Assembly (NCBI GenBank): GCA_043720875.1
Contig: JAYSRU010000261.1
Coordinates: forward strand, 1 to 22,843
DNA length: 22,843 nt
Source of the DNA: JAYSRU01 sp043720875
GTDB taxonomy: Bacteria; Bacteroidota; Bacteroidia; Flavobacteriales_D; Crocinitomicaceae
Direction of reading: 5' to 3'
This document shows, one piece after another, positions 14,724-22,835 of this stretch. The notes under the pieces are model-generated. The model searched no databases. It was not told the origin of the DNA and saw only the letters and a program-made list of their open reading frames with translations. Within the stretch, counting starts at the first letter, position 1. The number at the start of each line of letters is the position of its first letter. The position numbers were made by a program, and so were the translations under genes.

Positions 14724-15064
14724 CATTTGATGAACTAATAGCATTTAAAAAGGATTTGAAGAACCTTTTAAAAAAATACAGAACGCTCAATGAAGATTTA
14801 GCAGTGGTACAAACTATCTTAACAAAGATGCCAAATGAACGGCCACCTTTTAGTTTTCGTTTTGATAATTTGGGTATAGAAACGTGCAGCATCAAGGTTA
14901 AAAAAATTGCTTGTAAAGCGTTGAAAGGAAAAGGAGTAAACTCAGGATTAAGATTGATTTATGCTTACTTTCCTGAGGAACAAAAAATTACCTTCGTTGA
15001 ATTGTATCATAAAAACGACAAGGAAAATGAAGACAAAAAAAGAATAACGGATAATTTTAAATAG
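14720..15064 (+). CDS. RelE/ParE-superfamily-like toxin partner
   Basis: The protein has 114 residues and overlaps the antitoxin by four bases. The C-terminal half reads SGLRLIYAYFPEEQ, then ITFVELYHKNDKENED. This is the pattern of the last strands and basic tail of RelE-like toxins (RxIYxY, then xLLxxYxKNDxED). The N-terminus (FDELIAFKKDLKNLLKKYRTLNEDL) forms the usual two starting helices, and Lys/Arg residues are frequent. RelE toxins cut mRNA on the ribosome; ParE types attack gyrase. Which applies is not visible, because the catalytic residues of RelE vary. Toxin identity rests on this pattern and on its Panacea partner. Confidence 0.75.
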   Translation: MTFDELIAFKKDLKNLLKKYRTLNEDLAVVQTILTKMPNERPPFSFRFDNLGIETCSIKVKKIACKALKGKGVNSGLRLIYAYFPEEQKITFVELYHKNDKENEDKKRITDNFK

Positions 15065-15136
15065 TCAATCCTTAACAAGTCAATTCTATTACCACTATAC
15101 AAGTTTCAAATAATGGGTAAAACAGAACTCCCTACT

Positions 15137-15172
15137 GAGATTTGAAACGATTTAGAGAAGGCGTTCGTATAA
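15137..15172 (+). pseudogene. Relic resembling the 3' end of a metZ-like gene
   Basis: Frame GAG-ATT-TGA-AAC-GAT-TTA-GAG... reads E-I-stop-NDLEKAFV-stop. The metZ gene ends DIWDDLEEALG-stop. The two 36-base segments match at 26 positions without gaps (compare 11656-11691), and most differences keep similar amino acids; TGA replaces the Trp codon TGG. This looks like a decayed tail of the same or a related PLP gene. It stands alone after the toxin gene. Chance cannot be ruled out for so short a match. Confidence 0.35.
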
Positions 15173-15208
15173 ATATTAAGCTAATAACGTTCGAATTCTA
15201 CTCTTACT

Positions 15209-16006
15209 TTAACGCTTTACACTATTCTTTAGCCAGCGTGAATAAATTTTGAATTCAATGATTGGGATAAAAATGAAAAGTAAAAAGAACAAACTTGTGG
15301 TTCCAGTTATTATCGCCACTTGCGTAGCAATTTTTTTGTTTACAAATCCCGATAATTCTGCTTTTACATTTCTGTCTAGCTCCTTCGGGTTTATGGCTTG
15401 TAAGTCTGAAAGAAATACGGTCATTTCATCATACGTCATGTTTTCAGTTTTCTCCGAACGCCCACTTGCAGTGATGAATCCTTTCAAGATCAACCGATAG
15501 AGCTTGGCTTTGTAATTTTTTATCAGGTAACGCGTAAACATGTTCTTGCTTTCGTCGATCACCTTTACGCCACTGTTTTTTTGCGCCACATAGTTTTGAC
15601 TTTGCTTTGCTAGCTTCATTTCTTTACGGTTAAGTTTTACACTTTCGGTTTGAATTGTACGGATGAATGCGTTACGTTGCTGTTCTGACGTAAATATTTC
15701 CCCGACCGCTGTATCATAAATCTCAGTTACTACGGCGGTAGTCCCTTCTTTTAAAATAGTATTGGTGGTATAGATCACTGCGAACTGTAAAGAAAAATAA
15801 ACAAACACGCAGATCAAAAAGGGAATATACAGTTTTACGCATCCGTTATACACGCGATTTTGACGTTTCAAAATTCCCTTTCTCCAAAGAATAATACAAT
15901 AGAGGATGCTCGCAATAAAACCAATTAAGCAAAACAAAAATAGATTAAATAGGAAGCTCACCACGTGTTGTAAAATACCTTCTGAAACTTCAGTTAACCA
16001 ATTCAT
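15209..16006 (-). CDS. Membrane protein of unknown function
   Basis: The 265-residue protein has hydrophobic helices at about 15-42, 65-85 and 233-255. Between them is a long Lys/Glu/Asn-rich soluble region (about 90-230) with no motif I recognise. It may form coiled-coil-like helices on one side of the membrane. Its ATG is only four bases after the stop of the class D beta-lactamase gene, so it is almost surely in the same operon. No function is assigned. Confidence 0.6.
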   Translation of the reverse strand: MNWLTEVSEGILQHVVSFLFNLFLFCLIGFIASILYCIILWRKGILKRQNRVYNGCVKLYIPFLICVFVYFSLQFAVIYTTNTILKEGTTAVVTEIYDTAVGEIFTSEQQRNAFIRTIQTESVKLNRKEMKLAKQSQNYVAQKNSGVKVIDESKNMFTRYLIKNYKAKLYRLILKGFITASGRSEKTENMTYDEMTVFLSDLQAINPKELDRNVKAELSGFVNKKIATQVAIITGTTSLFFLLFIFIPIIEFKIYSRWLKNSVKR

Positions 16007-16010
16007 AAAG

Positions 16011-16841
16011 TTATTTTTTCATGATGTTCAAGTCCTGCAAAATTGAGCGGGTAGTTTCAATGCGAGCAGGTACAAAATCATTATTATTGAAATCTGAGCA
16101 TTGAATGCAATTTGCAAAGTAATACACGTTTCCTTTGGTTTCAACATAACCAACATACCATCCAATATCTTCATTTTGACCCAATCCCCAACCTGTTTTT
16201 GCACGCAAAACACAACCCAAACTGTCCTCAGCAATCATGATTTTCTTCGTAATTTTCATAGAACGCTTAGAGAATGGTAGTTTTTCCTCATGCAATTGTT
16301 GCAAGAAATCTATTTGTTGGTACGGTGTGATGCGTAAGCCACCATTCAACCAAAACATGTCAATGCCTCCTGTGGTGTCTTTGTTTCCAAAATTCACTTT
16401 ATTGAGCCAGTGCGTCATCTTTTCTTTGCCCACACGACGTGCAAGTTCTTGATAATACCAAACGGTAGAATTTTTATAGGCGGTTTTCAAATCATGATCG
16501 CTATTCCATTTTGGATTTTGACGTTGCACGCTATCCCAAGGAATAACAAAATTTTCATCTTTGATTACACCGGTTTCTAAACCAATAAGTGAGTTGCAAA
16601 TTTTAAATGTGGAAGCTGGAGTAAACGCCTCACTCAATTGCGCTTTATTGTACACAATGTATTTATTTTCTTGTGGATCAAACACGACAAATGAACCCGT
16701 CACTTTGTACTGATCGTAATATTTTTTAAACGCTGCTCTAACCTCTGTTGTCGGTTTTTGAGTCGCTGGTTTGGGTTTTGGGGTGTTGCAACTTGCCGAT
16801 AACAGAAAAATAAAAGAAATGCAAATTATTAACTTATTCAT
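16011..16841 (-). CDS. Class D (OXA-type) beta-lactamase, lipoprotein
   Basis: The 276-residue protein has a lipoprotein signal (LLSASC, Cys18). All class D motifs are present: S77-T-F-K80 (nucleophile serine, and lysine that is normally carboxylated), S125-T-V, F151-G-N in place of the common YGN, and K215-T-G. Trp164 in DMFWL matches the tryptophan that stabilises the carboxylated lysine. The enzyme hydrolyses beta-lactams, at the membrane because it is lipid-anchored. It is probably intrinsic to the lineage: no mobile element, integron or regulator lies nearby. An outer-membrane protein gene lies 22 bases upstream and a membrane protein four bases downstream. The spectrum cannot be predicted; a penicillin-binding sensor role is possible but less likely. 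Confidence 0.92.
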   Translation of the reverse strand: MNKLIICISFIFLLSASCNTPKPKPATQKPTTEVRAAFKKYYDQYKVTGSFVVFDPQENKYIVYNKAQLSEAFTPASTFKICNSLIGLETGVIKDENFVIPWDSVQRQNPKWNSDHDLKTAYKNSTVWYYQELARRVGKEKMTHWLNKVNFGNKDTTGGIDMFWLNGGLRITPYQQIDFLQQLHEEKLPFSKRSMKITKKIMIAEDSLGCVLRAKTGWGLGQNEDIGWYVGYVETKGNVYYFANCIQCSDFNNNDFVPARIETTRSILQDLNIMKK

Positions 16842-16863
16842 TGTCCCTTAAGTTTATTGCGTT

Positions 16864-17580
16864 TCAAAAAATTGAAAACTTCACTCCAAGTGTTAACTGC
16901 CTAGTTTTCACAACAATCTCACTTGATTGTTCAACAAAGGCTCGTAATACATTATTGTAGCCATGACAATAATTAATTTCGAGTGATATTCTGTTTGTAA
17001 TACTATATTCAATTCCAAAAGTGGATGATAAATCGAAAGAAAACGCATTCAATAGAAGTCCCCCATCCTTTTCCACTGTAGAATTTTGAGTAATTATAGT
17101 TCCATTTCCAGTTATATAGGTTTCGGTATCCTTAAATATGTAGCTTGCAGCTGCGAAATATTGAAATTGAAACCCACCATGAAGTGTAATTTTTTTATAC
17201 TTGTAACTCCCATAAGGATTTAGACCAAGTGAATAAGCTCTAAAAAACAGTGAACCTGGTTCTGTATATGTATTATACGATTCCGACCGAATGAAGTCTA
17301 ACCGCGCTGCAACCGTAGATAATACGATTTTAGTTCCAAAACAGAAATTTTCGTTGATTGGTCTTGAAAAAAATAATCCGGCTCTAGCAGATGTTGGTTG
17401 AGCGTGTAAAGAAAGTATGAGATTTTTTGGATGAGTATCCCATTCGCCATGGATCCAGCTTGGGCCAACTTCAATAAAGGCACCAAAACTATTTTTCGTT
17501 TCATCTTGAGAAAAAAGGCTTGAATTAATAAAAATTAGAATAACACAATTAAGGGCTAATCTTGCTATGTTCTTATTCAT
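16864..17580 (-). CDS. Outer-membrane beta-barrel protein of unknown function
   Basis: The protein has 238 residues with a signal peptide (1-24, ending SLFSQ). Amphipathic strands with many Tyr, Phe and Gly follow, and the last residue is Phe (TLGVKFSIF), as expected for barrels inserted by the Bam machinery. The pattern resembles the PorT/OmpA-type barrel families of Bacteroidota. No substrate is apparent. It is the first gene of the operon that contains the class D beta-lactamase. The minus strand TATATTTG at 17596-17603 fits the -7 box 15 bases before the ATG. Confidence 0.7.
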   Translation of the reverse strand: MNKNIARLALNCVILIFINSSLFSQDETKNSFGAFIEVGPSWIHGEWDTHPKNLILSLHAQPTSARAGLFFSRPINENFCFGTKIVLSTVAARLDFIRSESYNTYTEPGSLFFRAYSLGLNPYGSYKYKKITLHGGFQFQYFAAASYIFKDTETYITGNGTIITQNSTVEKDGGLLLNAFSFDLSSTFGIEYSITNRISLEINYCHGYNNVLRAFVEQSSEIVVKTRQLTLGVKFSIF

Positions 17581-17595
17581 CCTTTAGGTTTTCAT

Positions 17596-17603
17596 CAAAT
17601 ATA
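17596..17603 (-). promoter_or_regulatory. Candidate -7 box of the barrel/beta-lactamase operon
   Basis: The minus strand reads TATATTTG, an exact TAnnTTTG match, and lies 15 bases before the start codon at 17580. A clear -33 element at the right distance is not seen, so confidence is limited. Confidence 0.35.
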
Positions 17604-17631
17604 ACCAAAAAAACAAATCCATAATCATTTC

Positions 17632-18501
17632 TTATCGCTTCACCCGCAAGCCAATCACATTCGGCAGTGGCCAAAACTGATTGTTTAAATCATTGGCAAA
17701 TGTTTTAGAAACATAGCTCCCAACTTTTTCAATGGTGCGGTCTCCAAAATGAATGTACAAACTGGTTTGTGGTCCGCCTTCCATGTAAATTGCACTGTTC
17801 AACTCGAACGGGAAATTCAGCATAAACGTGATCATATCGTTGTGCGTGTAGGGCGAACGGGTAAACACAAAATAGATATTTCCCAAGGCATCCACCGCAG
17901 TTACTAACATGCTGCACGATTGCGTTTTTTTGTTCCAACCTAAGGCTTCACGGTTGCAATCAATCATGCGTAAACCTTGCGCGTAACACGTATAATCATC
18001 TTTTACCTTTTCCCACGTTTCGCACTTCAAATCCATTACGGTAAATTTCCATTTCATCGTATCTATCGGATTGAAGGCAATCATTGCATTATAATTCGGA
18101 TAGAGGTTTGGATTGTTGCAATGTTCTTGCGATTTTAGATAACCTTTACTGCTTAATTTTTTCGCTAAATCGTACATTCCCGCATTCACCACAATGTTTA
18201 AATCGTATTTATCTGCCCATTCTTTTACGGTTTTAGCGGTATCGTTGTCGGCTGTTGCCGAAAGCATAAACAAATCAAATTGTGCGGGATCAATCTTTAG
18301 AACACTAATTCTTGAGTCGTTTAGAATCGATTTTTTTGGCGCATCCATTTCCATGTAATCGGCACCTGGAGCGATGGATTCCCATTTGTTTAAGTAGGCT
18401 TCGATATTGGTTTCAACCTTTACCGTATCTTCCTTTTGAGAACATGCGGAAAGAGGAATACATAAAAACAATAAACTTGATAAATGAAATTTACTCTTCA
18501 T
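17632..18501 (-). CDS. Phosphodiester glycosidase-like lipoprotein (NAGPA/DUF2233)
   Basis: The protein is 289 residues from the ATG at 18501; a longer frame would need a TTG at 18510. The start chosen gives a clean lipoprotein signal (LCIPLSAC, Cys20). The DUF2233/NAGPA core is visible: IVVNAGMY at about 103-110, a middle block ending GNIYFVFTRSPYT, and EGGPQTSLYI at about 241-250. Members split phosphodiester links on sugars, such as uncovering enzyme and wall-teichoic or exopolysaccharide hydrolases. Here it would sit on the periplasmic face of a membrane. It overlaps the stop of the upstream lysozyme-like gene by 11 bases, so both are co-translated and probably act on envelope glycans. 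Confidence 0.82.
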   Translation of the reverse strand: MKSKFHLSSLLFLCIPLSACSQKEDTVKVETNIEAYLNKWESIAPGADYMEMDAPKKSILNDSRISVLKIDPAQFDLFMLSATADNDTAKTVKEWADKYDLNIVVNAGMYDLAKKLSSKGYLKSQEHCNNPNLYPNYNAMIAFNPIDTMKWKFTVMDLKCETWEKVKDDYTCYAQGLRMIDCNREALGWNKKTQSCSMLVTAVDALGNIYFVFTRSPYTHNDMITFMLNFPFELNSAIYMEGGPQTSLYIHFGDRTIEKVGSYVSKTFANDLNNQFWPLPNVIGLRVKR

Positions 18502-19612
18502 TCCAATCAAATTTTTTCGTGTGAATTGGGAACATATCGTTCAATTCTCCAGAATAGTAAAACTGATAGCCCATCATACCGAATGAAATCTTTTTTCCTT
18601 TCAACATAATGGAAGAACCCCCAACCCTTGGATTATCTTTTGGGACAGATTGTGGAAATCCAACATTAAACAAGGTAGATAATATTTCTGGACGATTTTC
18701 GATCGGAAACCCGGCTCTCTCCCACTGATGCTTCACTTGTTTCAAGAATACTGCTGCGTACATGTAAGAGTAAAAATGATTTCTAAAAGAAATTAAGCGA
18801 TCTATACGTTCTGTTTGCGGATCTTCCGTTTTAAAATCCAACAAATGATCAAATCGTTTTCCGAGGTAATAACTACTCGTACTATCCTTTAAATAGCCTT
18901 CTATTTTTTGTGCCGTAAATTCTTTGATTCCCGTAACACCTAGCGAGAATTTCGACTCGACAGATAATATTTTCAAAGGACCAATCCACTGTTTATATGC
19001 CTCACGATCCGAATTAAACAAACGCATTTGCTCACCAATCAAACAACATACTATCAATCGCGATTCAACTCCGGTTACTTTTGCTACGGAGTCGATTACT
19101 TTTCGGTCTTTTTCGACCGCAATTTTGAAATCCGCCCATTCGATGGTGTTCATCCAATGGTACATACTTAGTGACGTTTTAGTCTTTTCAGGGATGTAAC
19201 GGTTTTGCTGGTACAATTTAACTGCCGCAAAATATTCCGAATCCTTATCCGCCAACATGTCAACCACGTCAATCATACGCAGTGCTTCGTTGTAATCGTG
19301 GTTGATTTCAAAGGCAGCCAATACATTTTGTGCGTTACGCGGATAGAATTTTCGTAATACGCCCAAACGACTCATAAAATGATATTTCGCTGAGATAATT
19401 TCTAAACTATCTTGACTGATTGCACGACGCTCAAACTTTTCGGAGGTGGCTTGCAAGTAGCGACTATTCTTATCTACAGCACCAGATTCATTCGTCCATT
19501 TGAAATGAATAGCTAAATAAGCAATGGTAAGAAAACCGCCAATAAGTGCAAAAGCAAAAGTGAAAAAATAGAATGGAATTTTGAACCATTTACTACGGAA
19601 AAATCTTTTCAA
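18491..19612 (-). CDS. Lysozyme-like transmembrane protein, probable glycan-cleaving enzyme
   Basis: The 373-residue protein has one membrane helix at about 11-33 and a large outer domain. Residues 175-245 (VAKVTGVESRLIVCCLIGEQMRLF, then SLGVTGIKEFTAQKIEGYL) and ENRPEILSTLFNVGF (305-319) match the layout of lysozyme-fold transglycosylases. Glu194 is the best candidate for the catalytic acid. I cannot name a family with certainty. The start is a TTG at 19610-19612: no ATG exists upstream in frame before a stop, and the membrane helix needs residues before the first internal ATG. It is the first gene of a pair with the glycosidase-like lipoprotein. Confidence 0.6.
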   Translation of the reverse strand: MKRFFRSKWFKIPFYFFTFAFALIGGFLTIAYLAIHFKWTNESGAVDKNSRYLQATSEKFERRAISQDSLEIISAKYHFMSRLGVLRKFYPRNAQNVLAAFEINHDYNEALRMIDVVDMLADKDSEYFAAVKLYQQNRYIPEKTKTSLSMYHWMNTIEWADFKIAVEKDRKVIDSVAKVTGVESRLIVCCLIGEQMRLFNSDREAYKQWIGPLKILSVESKFSLGVTGIKEFTAQKIEGYLKDSTSSYYLGKRFDHLLDFKTEDPQTERIDRLISFRNHFYSYMYAAVFLKQVKHQWERAGFPIENRPEILSTLFNVGFPQSVPKDNPRVGGSSIMLKGKKISFGMMGYQFYYSGELNDMFPIHTKKFDWNEE

Positions 19613-19720
19613 GGTGTATTTGTTTTTATTAAAACGTAAAATTAATAAAACAAAATGAGCTTATGCCCTATTGAATTTAAATATCCTACTACTACAACTT
19701 AATTGGCAGATAGTTATCTC

Positions 19721-19750
19721 AAAAAAGCGCAATATCAATACCTTACGCTT
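19721..19750 (-). terminator. Rho-independent terminator of the M23-bactofilin operon
   Basis: On the minus strand AAGCGTAA pairs with TTGCGCTT around a 10-base loop: eight pairs, one of them a wobble. Four further T residues follow. The 5' arm includes the bactofilin stop codon (19743-19745), so the terminator begins inside the gene end. It separates this operon from the TTG-started gene at 19612. Confidence 0.7.
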
Positions 19751-20153
19751 CTAATTTATTTAAAGCACCATGATTAGACTCAACTTTTATCGGTGCTGTT
19801 GCGCCAGTCATTTTTACGCGTCCGTTATAGTGTGCACCAAATTCAACAAGCATAGATTCAGTTTGAATGTCTCCCGTAATTAAACCGGTAGATTGAATTT
19901 CCAATTTTTGCACAGTCATATTTCCTTCCAATGTTCCAAACACAATGGCTTCAGCTGCCTTAATATTACCCAACACCTTTCCTTTGTTGCCGATAATAAC
20001 TCCTTCTAGTGCGTTTACATCGCCGTTCACGGTTCCATCAACACGTAAGGAAGAATTTGTACTAATTACCCCGTCAACAACACATCCTTCGCTAATTATG
20101 GAAGAAATATTACTTGACATTAAATCTTTTTGCTTTGCTCCAAATATGGCCAT
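19743..20153 (-). CDS. Bactofilin (polymer-forming cytoskeletal protein)
   Basis: The 136-residue protein has a short disordered start and then the repeating hydrophobic/Gly/Asp pattern of the bactofilin beta-helix. Examples are VVDGVISTNSSLRVDGTVNG, then KVLGNIKAAEAIVFGTLEG and TGLITGDIQTE. Bactofilins polymerise into filaments at the inner membrane without nucleotide and place cell-wall enzymes. The gene follows an M23 peptidase gene by 32 bases on the same strand. This pairing is known from other bacteria, where bactofilin guides the peptidase to shape the cell. A terminator follows. Confidence 0.92.
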   Translation of the reverse strand: MAIFGAKQKDLMSSNISSIISEGCVVDGVISTNSSLRVDGTVNGDVNALEGVIIGNKGKVLGNIKAAEAIVFGTLEGNMTVQKLEIQSTGLITGDIQTESMLVEFGAHYNGRVKMTGATAPIKVESNHGALNKLEA

Positions 20154-20185
20154 GAAATTCGTGTTTTATTGATATGAATGTATAA

Positions 20186-21022
20186 TTATAAGCTTAAAAA
20201 TCGAGATGGATCAATTGGTCGATCCAAATAACGGACTTCGTAATGCAGGTGCGGTCCTGTTGATCTTCCTGTTGAACCTAATTCACCAATAATTTGATTC
20301 GCACTTATCTTTTGACCGTTCTTCACGTTAATTTTAGACAAATGTCCGTATAAAGTTTGGTAGCCGTGTTTATGTTGAATGCGCACACATTTACCATATC
20401 CATAATGCCAAGTAGAAACGATAACAGTTCCGTTGGCTGTACTCATTACAGGATCGCCCGTATCGCCAATAATATCAACGCCAGAATGAAACTCCGAGCC
20501 ACGCCCACTAAATGGATTAGCGCGGTAACCATACTTGGTGCATCTGTGGTTGGCATGAGGATAACCTAAGGGTAAATATTTAATATCCTTTAACAAACTT
20601 GCGAGGTAAATGTTGTAATATTTATACGAAGCAATCGCCTTAATCTTTACATTTTGATAACCTCCAATATTAGATGATAGTTCTTTTACGCCGCGCTTTT
20701 TTAAGTACTCTTTGATTTGAATTAATTTCGAATCAATCTTTTTGATGTAAATTCTAGCGATGTTTGTGTCCGTAGCTAAAGGTCCTGCGATTTCCTTTTT
20801 AAAACGCTCAAGATCTCTTTTAGCACTTTCATTTTTTTGATACTCATGATTAAGTACAATAATAGCAATCACAAGACTTACAAGAATTAATCCGAGTGAA
20901 ATAATGTAATATTTCATCCGTTCGATGTGCTTCGTTCTTACAGAAAAAGACTTCACGCTCGGATTGTTTTTGCTCACAATCATTAAGGTACTGTACTCTT
21001 TTTTCTTCCTAGGATTTCGCAT
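20186..21022 (-). CDS. M23-family peptidoglycan endopeptidase, membrane-anchored
   Basis: The protein has 278 residues, with one membrane helix (about 38-58), a coiled linker (60-145) and a LytM/M23 catalytic domain (about 160-275). Zinc ligands and active-site residues are His179 and Asp183 in FHSGVDI, His227 in YGHLSK, and His258/His260 in PHLHYEV, all intact, so it should be active. It would cut peptide cross-links in the periplasm. Directly downstream is a bactofilin gene, and the pair forms a short operon closed by a terminator. Confidence 0.93.
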   Translation of the reverse strand: MRNPRKKKEYSTLMIVSKNNPSVKSFSVRTKHIERMKYYIISLGLILVSLVIAIIVLNHEYQKNESAKRDLERFKKEIAGPLATDTNIARIYIKKIDSKLIQIKEYLKKRGVKELSSNIGGYQNVKIKAIASYKYYNIYLASLLKDIKYLPLGYPHANHRCTKYGYRANPFSGRGSEFHSGVDIIGDTGDPVMSTANGTVIVSTWHYGYGKCVRIQHKHGYQTLYGHLSKINVKNGQKISANQIIGELGSTGRSTGPHLHYEVRYLDRPIDPSRFLSL

Positions 21023-21198
21023 GGCAACTTGTGTAAATAGCGATCAAAAGCAATCGGTATTTTAGGCAAAATGGTTCACCCAAGCTGCTCTTACTTCCAA
21101 ATATACAGAATAATTAATAGAAATACTACAGCCCTAAACCGTGTACTTAATCGTTGAGACAAATACACGTGTTAAAACAAACCGTAAAATTGAACCTA
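21023..21198. other. Intergenic region between M23 peptidase and ABC-F genes
   Basis: This holds the promoter of the M23-bactofilin operon; TATATTTG on the minus strand at 21098-21105 is a possible -7 box, 75 bases before the ATG. I see no terminator for the ABC-F gene with certainty, only the 8-base palindrome ACACGTGT at 21166-21173. Confidence 0.3.
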
Positions 21199-22821
21199 TT
21201 AAGCGTAAAATTCAGCTTGCATGGCACCAATTTTTTCATCCTTCAAGTACTCATCGTACGGCATCATTTTGTCAATAATTCCGTTTGGTGTAAGTTCAAT
21301 AATACGATTGGCAACCGTGTTGGTAAGTTCATGATCATGACTCGCAAAGATCATACTTCCTTCGAACGACGACATTCCATTATTTAGTGCTGTAATTGCT
21401 TCTAGATCCAAGTGATTTGTTGGCTCATCCATCATTACTAAATTAGCCTTTGCCAACATCATACGCGATAGCATACAACGCACTTTTTCACCTCCAGAAA
21501 GAACTTTAGCACTTTTCAATGCTTCTTCTCCTGAAAATAACATTCTACCTAAAAATCCACGTAAATATACATCTTCGCGTTCCTCATCGGTGTGGGCGAA
21601 TTGACGCAACCAGTCGATTAAGCTCAAATTTTCATTGAAAAATTCGTGATTTTCGTTGGGTAAATATGCCGTTGTTATCGTTGTTCCGTAAATAAACTCA
21701 CCAGAATCTTGCTTTTTAATACCATTTAAAATATCAAAAAACGTATTGATTGCCAAGGTGTTCTTAGACAAGATTGCAATCTTATCGCCTTTATTCATGG
21801 TGAAATTCAAATCTTTGAATAAGCTAGTACCTTCAGAGCTTGCCGAAAGATTCGTAACCGTTAAAATTTGATTCCCAGCATCTCTGTCTTGCGCAAACGT
21901 AATTCCAGGATAACGACGGCTTGACGGTTGAATTTCTTCAATGTCCAATTTATCAATCATTTTACGTCTACTCGTTGCTTGTTTCGACTTCGAAGCATTT
22001 GCCGAGAAACGTGAAATAAAGTCTTGTAATTCTTTTTTCTTATCTTCTGCTTTCTTGTTTTTATCTGCACGTTGACGTGAAGCTAATTGCGAAGATTGAT
22101 ACCAGAACGAGTAATTTCCAGTAAAAATATTAATCTTGCTAAAGTCGATATCACACACGTGTGTACACACCGTGTCCAAAAAGTGACGGTCATGTGATAC
22201 AACGATTACTGTATTTCTAAAATCAAGTAAAAAATCTTCTAACCAAGAAATTGTTTCAATATCTAAATCATTCGTAGGTTCATCTAAGATTAACACATCC
22301 GGATTTCCAAAAAGCGCTTGAGCCAATAAAACTCTTACTTTCAACGCGTTTGGAATGTCTTCCATGTTGGTATAATGCAAATCTTCTGTGATTCCTAAGT
22401 TACTTAGCAACGTTGCTGCATCCGTTTCAGCATTCCATCCTTCCAAATCTGCAAACTCGCCTTCCAATTCAGAAGCGCGCATACCATCTGCGTCAGAAAA
22501 ATCTTCTTTTGCGTACAAAGCATCTTTTTCGATCATGATTTCGAACAAACGCTTATGTCCCATAATCACAGTTTGTAAGACCTGTATTTCGTTAAATTCA
22601 AAGTGATCTTGTTTCAATACTGCCATACGTTTTCCAGGCTCCAACTCAATTCTACCTTTTGTTGGATCTTGGTCGCCCGTAATAATTTTCAAGAAAGTTG
22701 ATTTTCCTGCACCATTTGCACCAATTACACCGTAGCAATTGCCCTGGATAAATTTAAGGTTTACCTCATCAAACAAAACACGTTTACCGAACTGAAGGGA
22801 AAGATTATTTACTGCTAACAT
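21199..22821 (-). CDS. ABC-F family translation-associated ATPase (YbiT-like)
   Basis: The 540-residue protein has two ATP-binding cassettes and no membrane segments. Cassette 1 has Walker A GANGAGKST (34-42) and Walker B VLILDEPTNDLD (176-187), but its signature is degenerate (DIPNALKVR instead of LSGGEKVR). Cassette 2 has an intact signature LSGGEKVR (441-448) and Walker B VMMDEPTNHLD, but its Walker A is replaced by SKNTLAINTF (352-361). A basic linker (about 245-300, KNKKAEDKKKELQ) is the P-site interaction motif region. ABC-F proteins bind the ribosome E site and rescue or tune translation; some give antibiotic resistance. The unequal cassettes are a known trait of the YbiT-like branch, so only one composite ATP site would be fully active. 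Confidence 0.92.
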   Translation of the reverse strand: MLAVNNLSLQFGKRVLFDEVNLKFIQGNCYGVIGANGAGKSTFLKIITGDQDPTKGRIELEPGKRMAVLKQDHFEFNEIQVLQTVIMGHKRLFEIMIEKDALYAKEDFSDADGMRASELEGEFADLEGWNAETDAATLLSNLGITEDLHYTNMEDIPNALKVRVLLAQALFGNPDVLILDEPTNDLDIETISWLEDFLLDFRNTVIVVSHDRHFLDTVCTHVCDIDFSKINIFTGNYSFWYQSSQLASRQRADKNKKAEDKKKELQDFISRFSANASKSKQATSRRKMIDKLDIEEIQPSSRRYPGITFAQDRDAGNQILTVTNLSASSEGTSLFKDLNFTMNKGDKIAILSKNTLAINTFFDILNGIKKQDSGEFIYGTTITTAYLPNENHEFFNENLSLIDWLRQFAHTDEEREDVYLRGFLGRMLFSGEEALKSAKVLSGGEKVRCMLSRMMLAKANLVMMDEPTNHLDLEAITALNNGMSSFEGSMIFASHDHELTNTVANRIIELTPNGIIDKMMPYDEYLKDEKIGAMQAEFYA

Positions 22822-22835
22822 ATTGAATTTTTTTG

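Noticed and set aside
21166..21173. Palindrome ACACGTGT as a terminator of the ABC-F gene
   Set aside because: It has no loop, so it cannot form a hairpin on a single strand, and no T-run of useful length follows on the minus strand.
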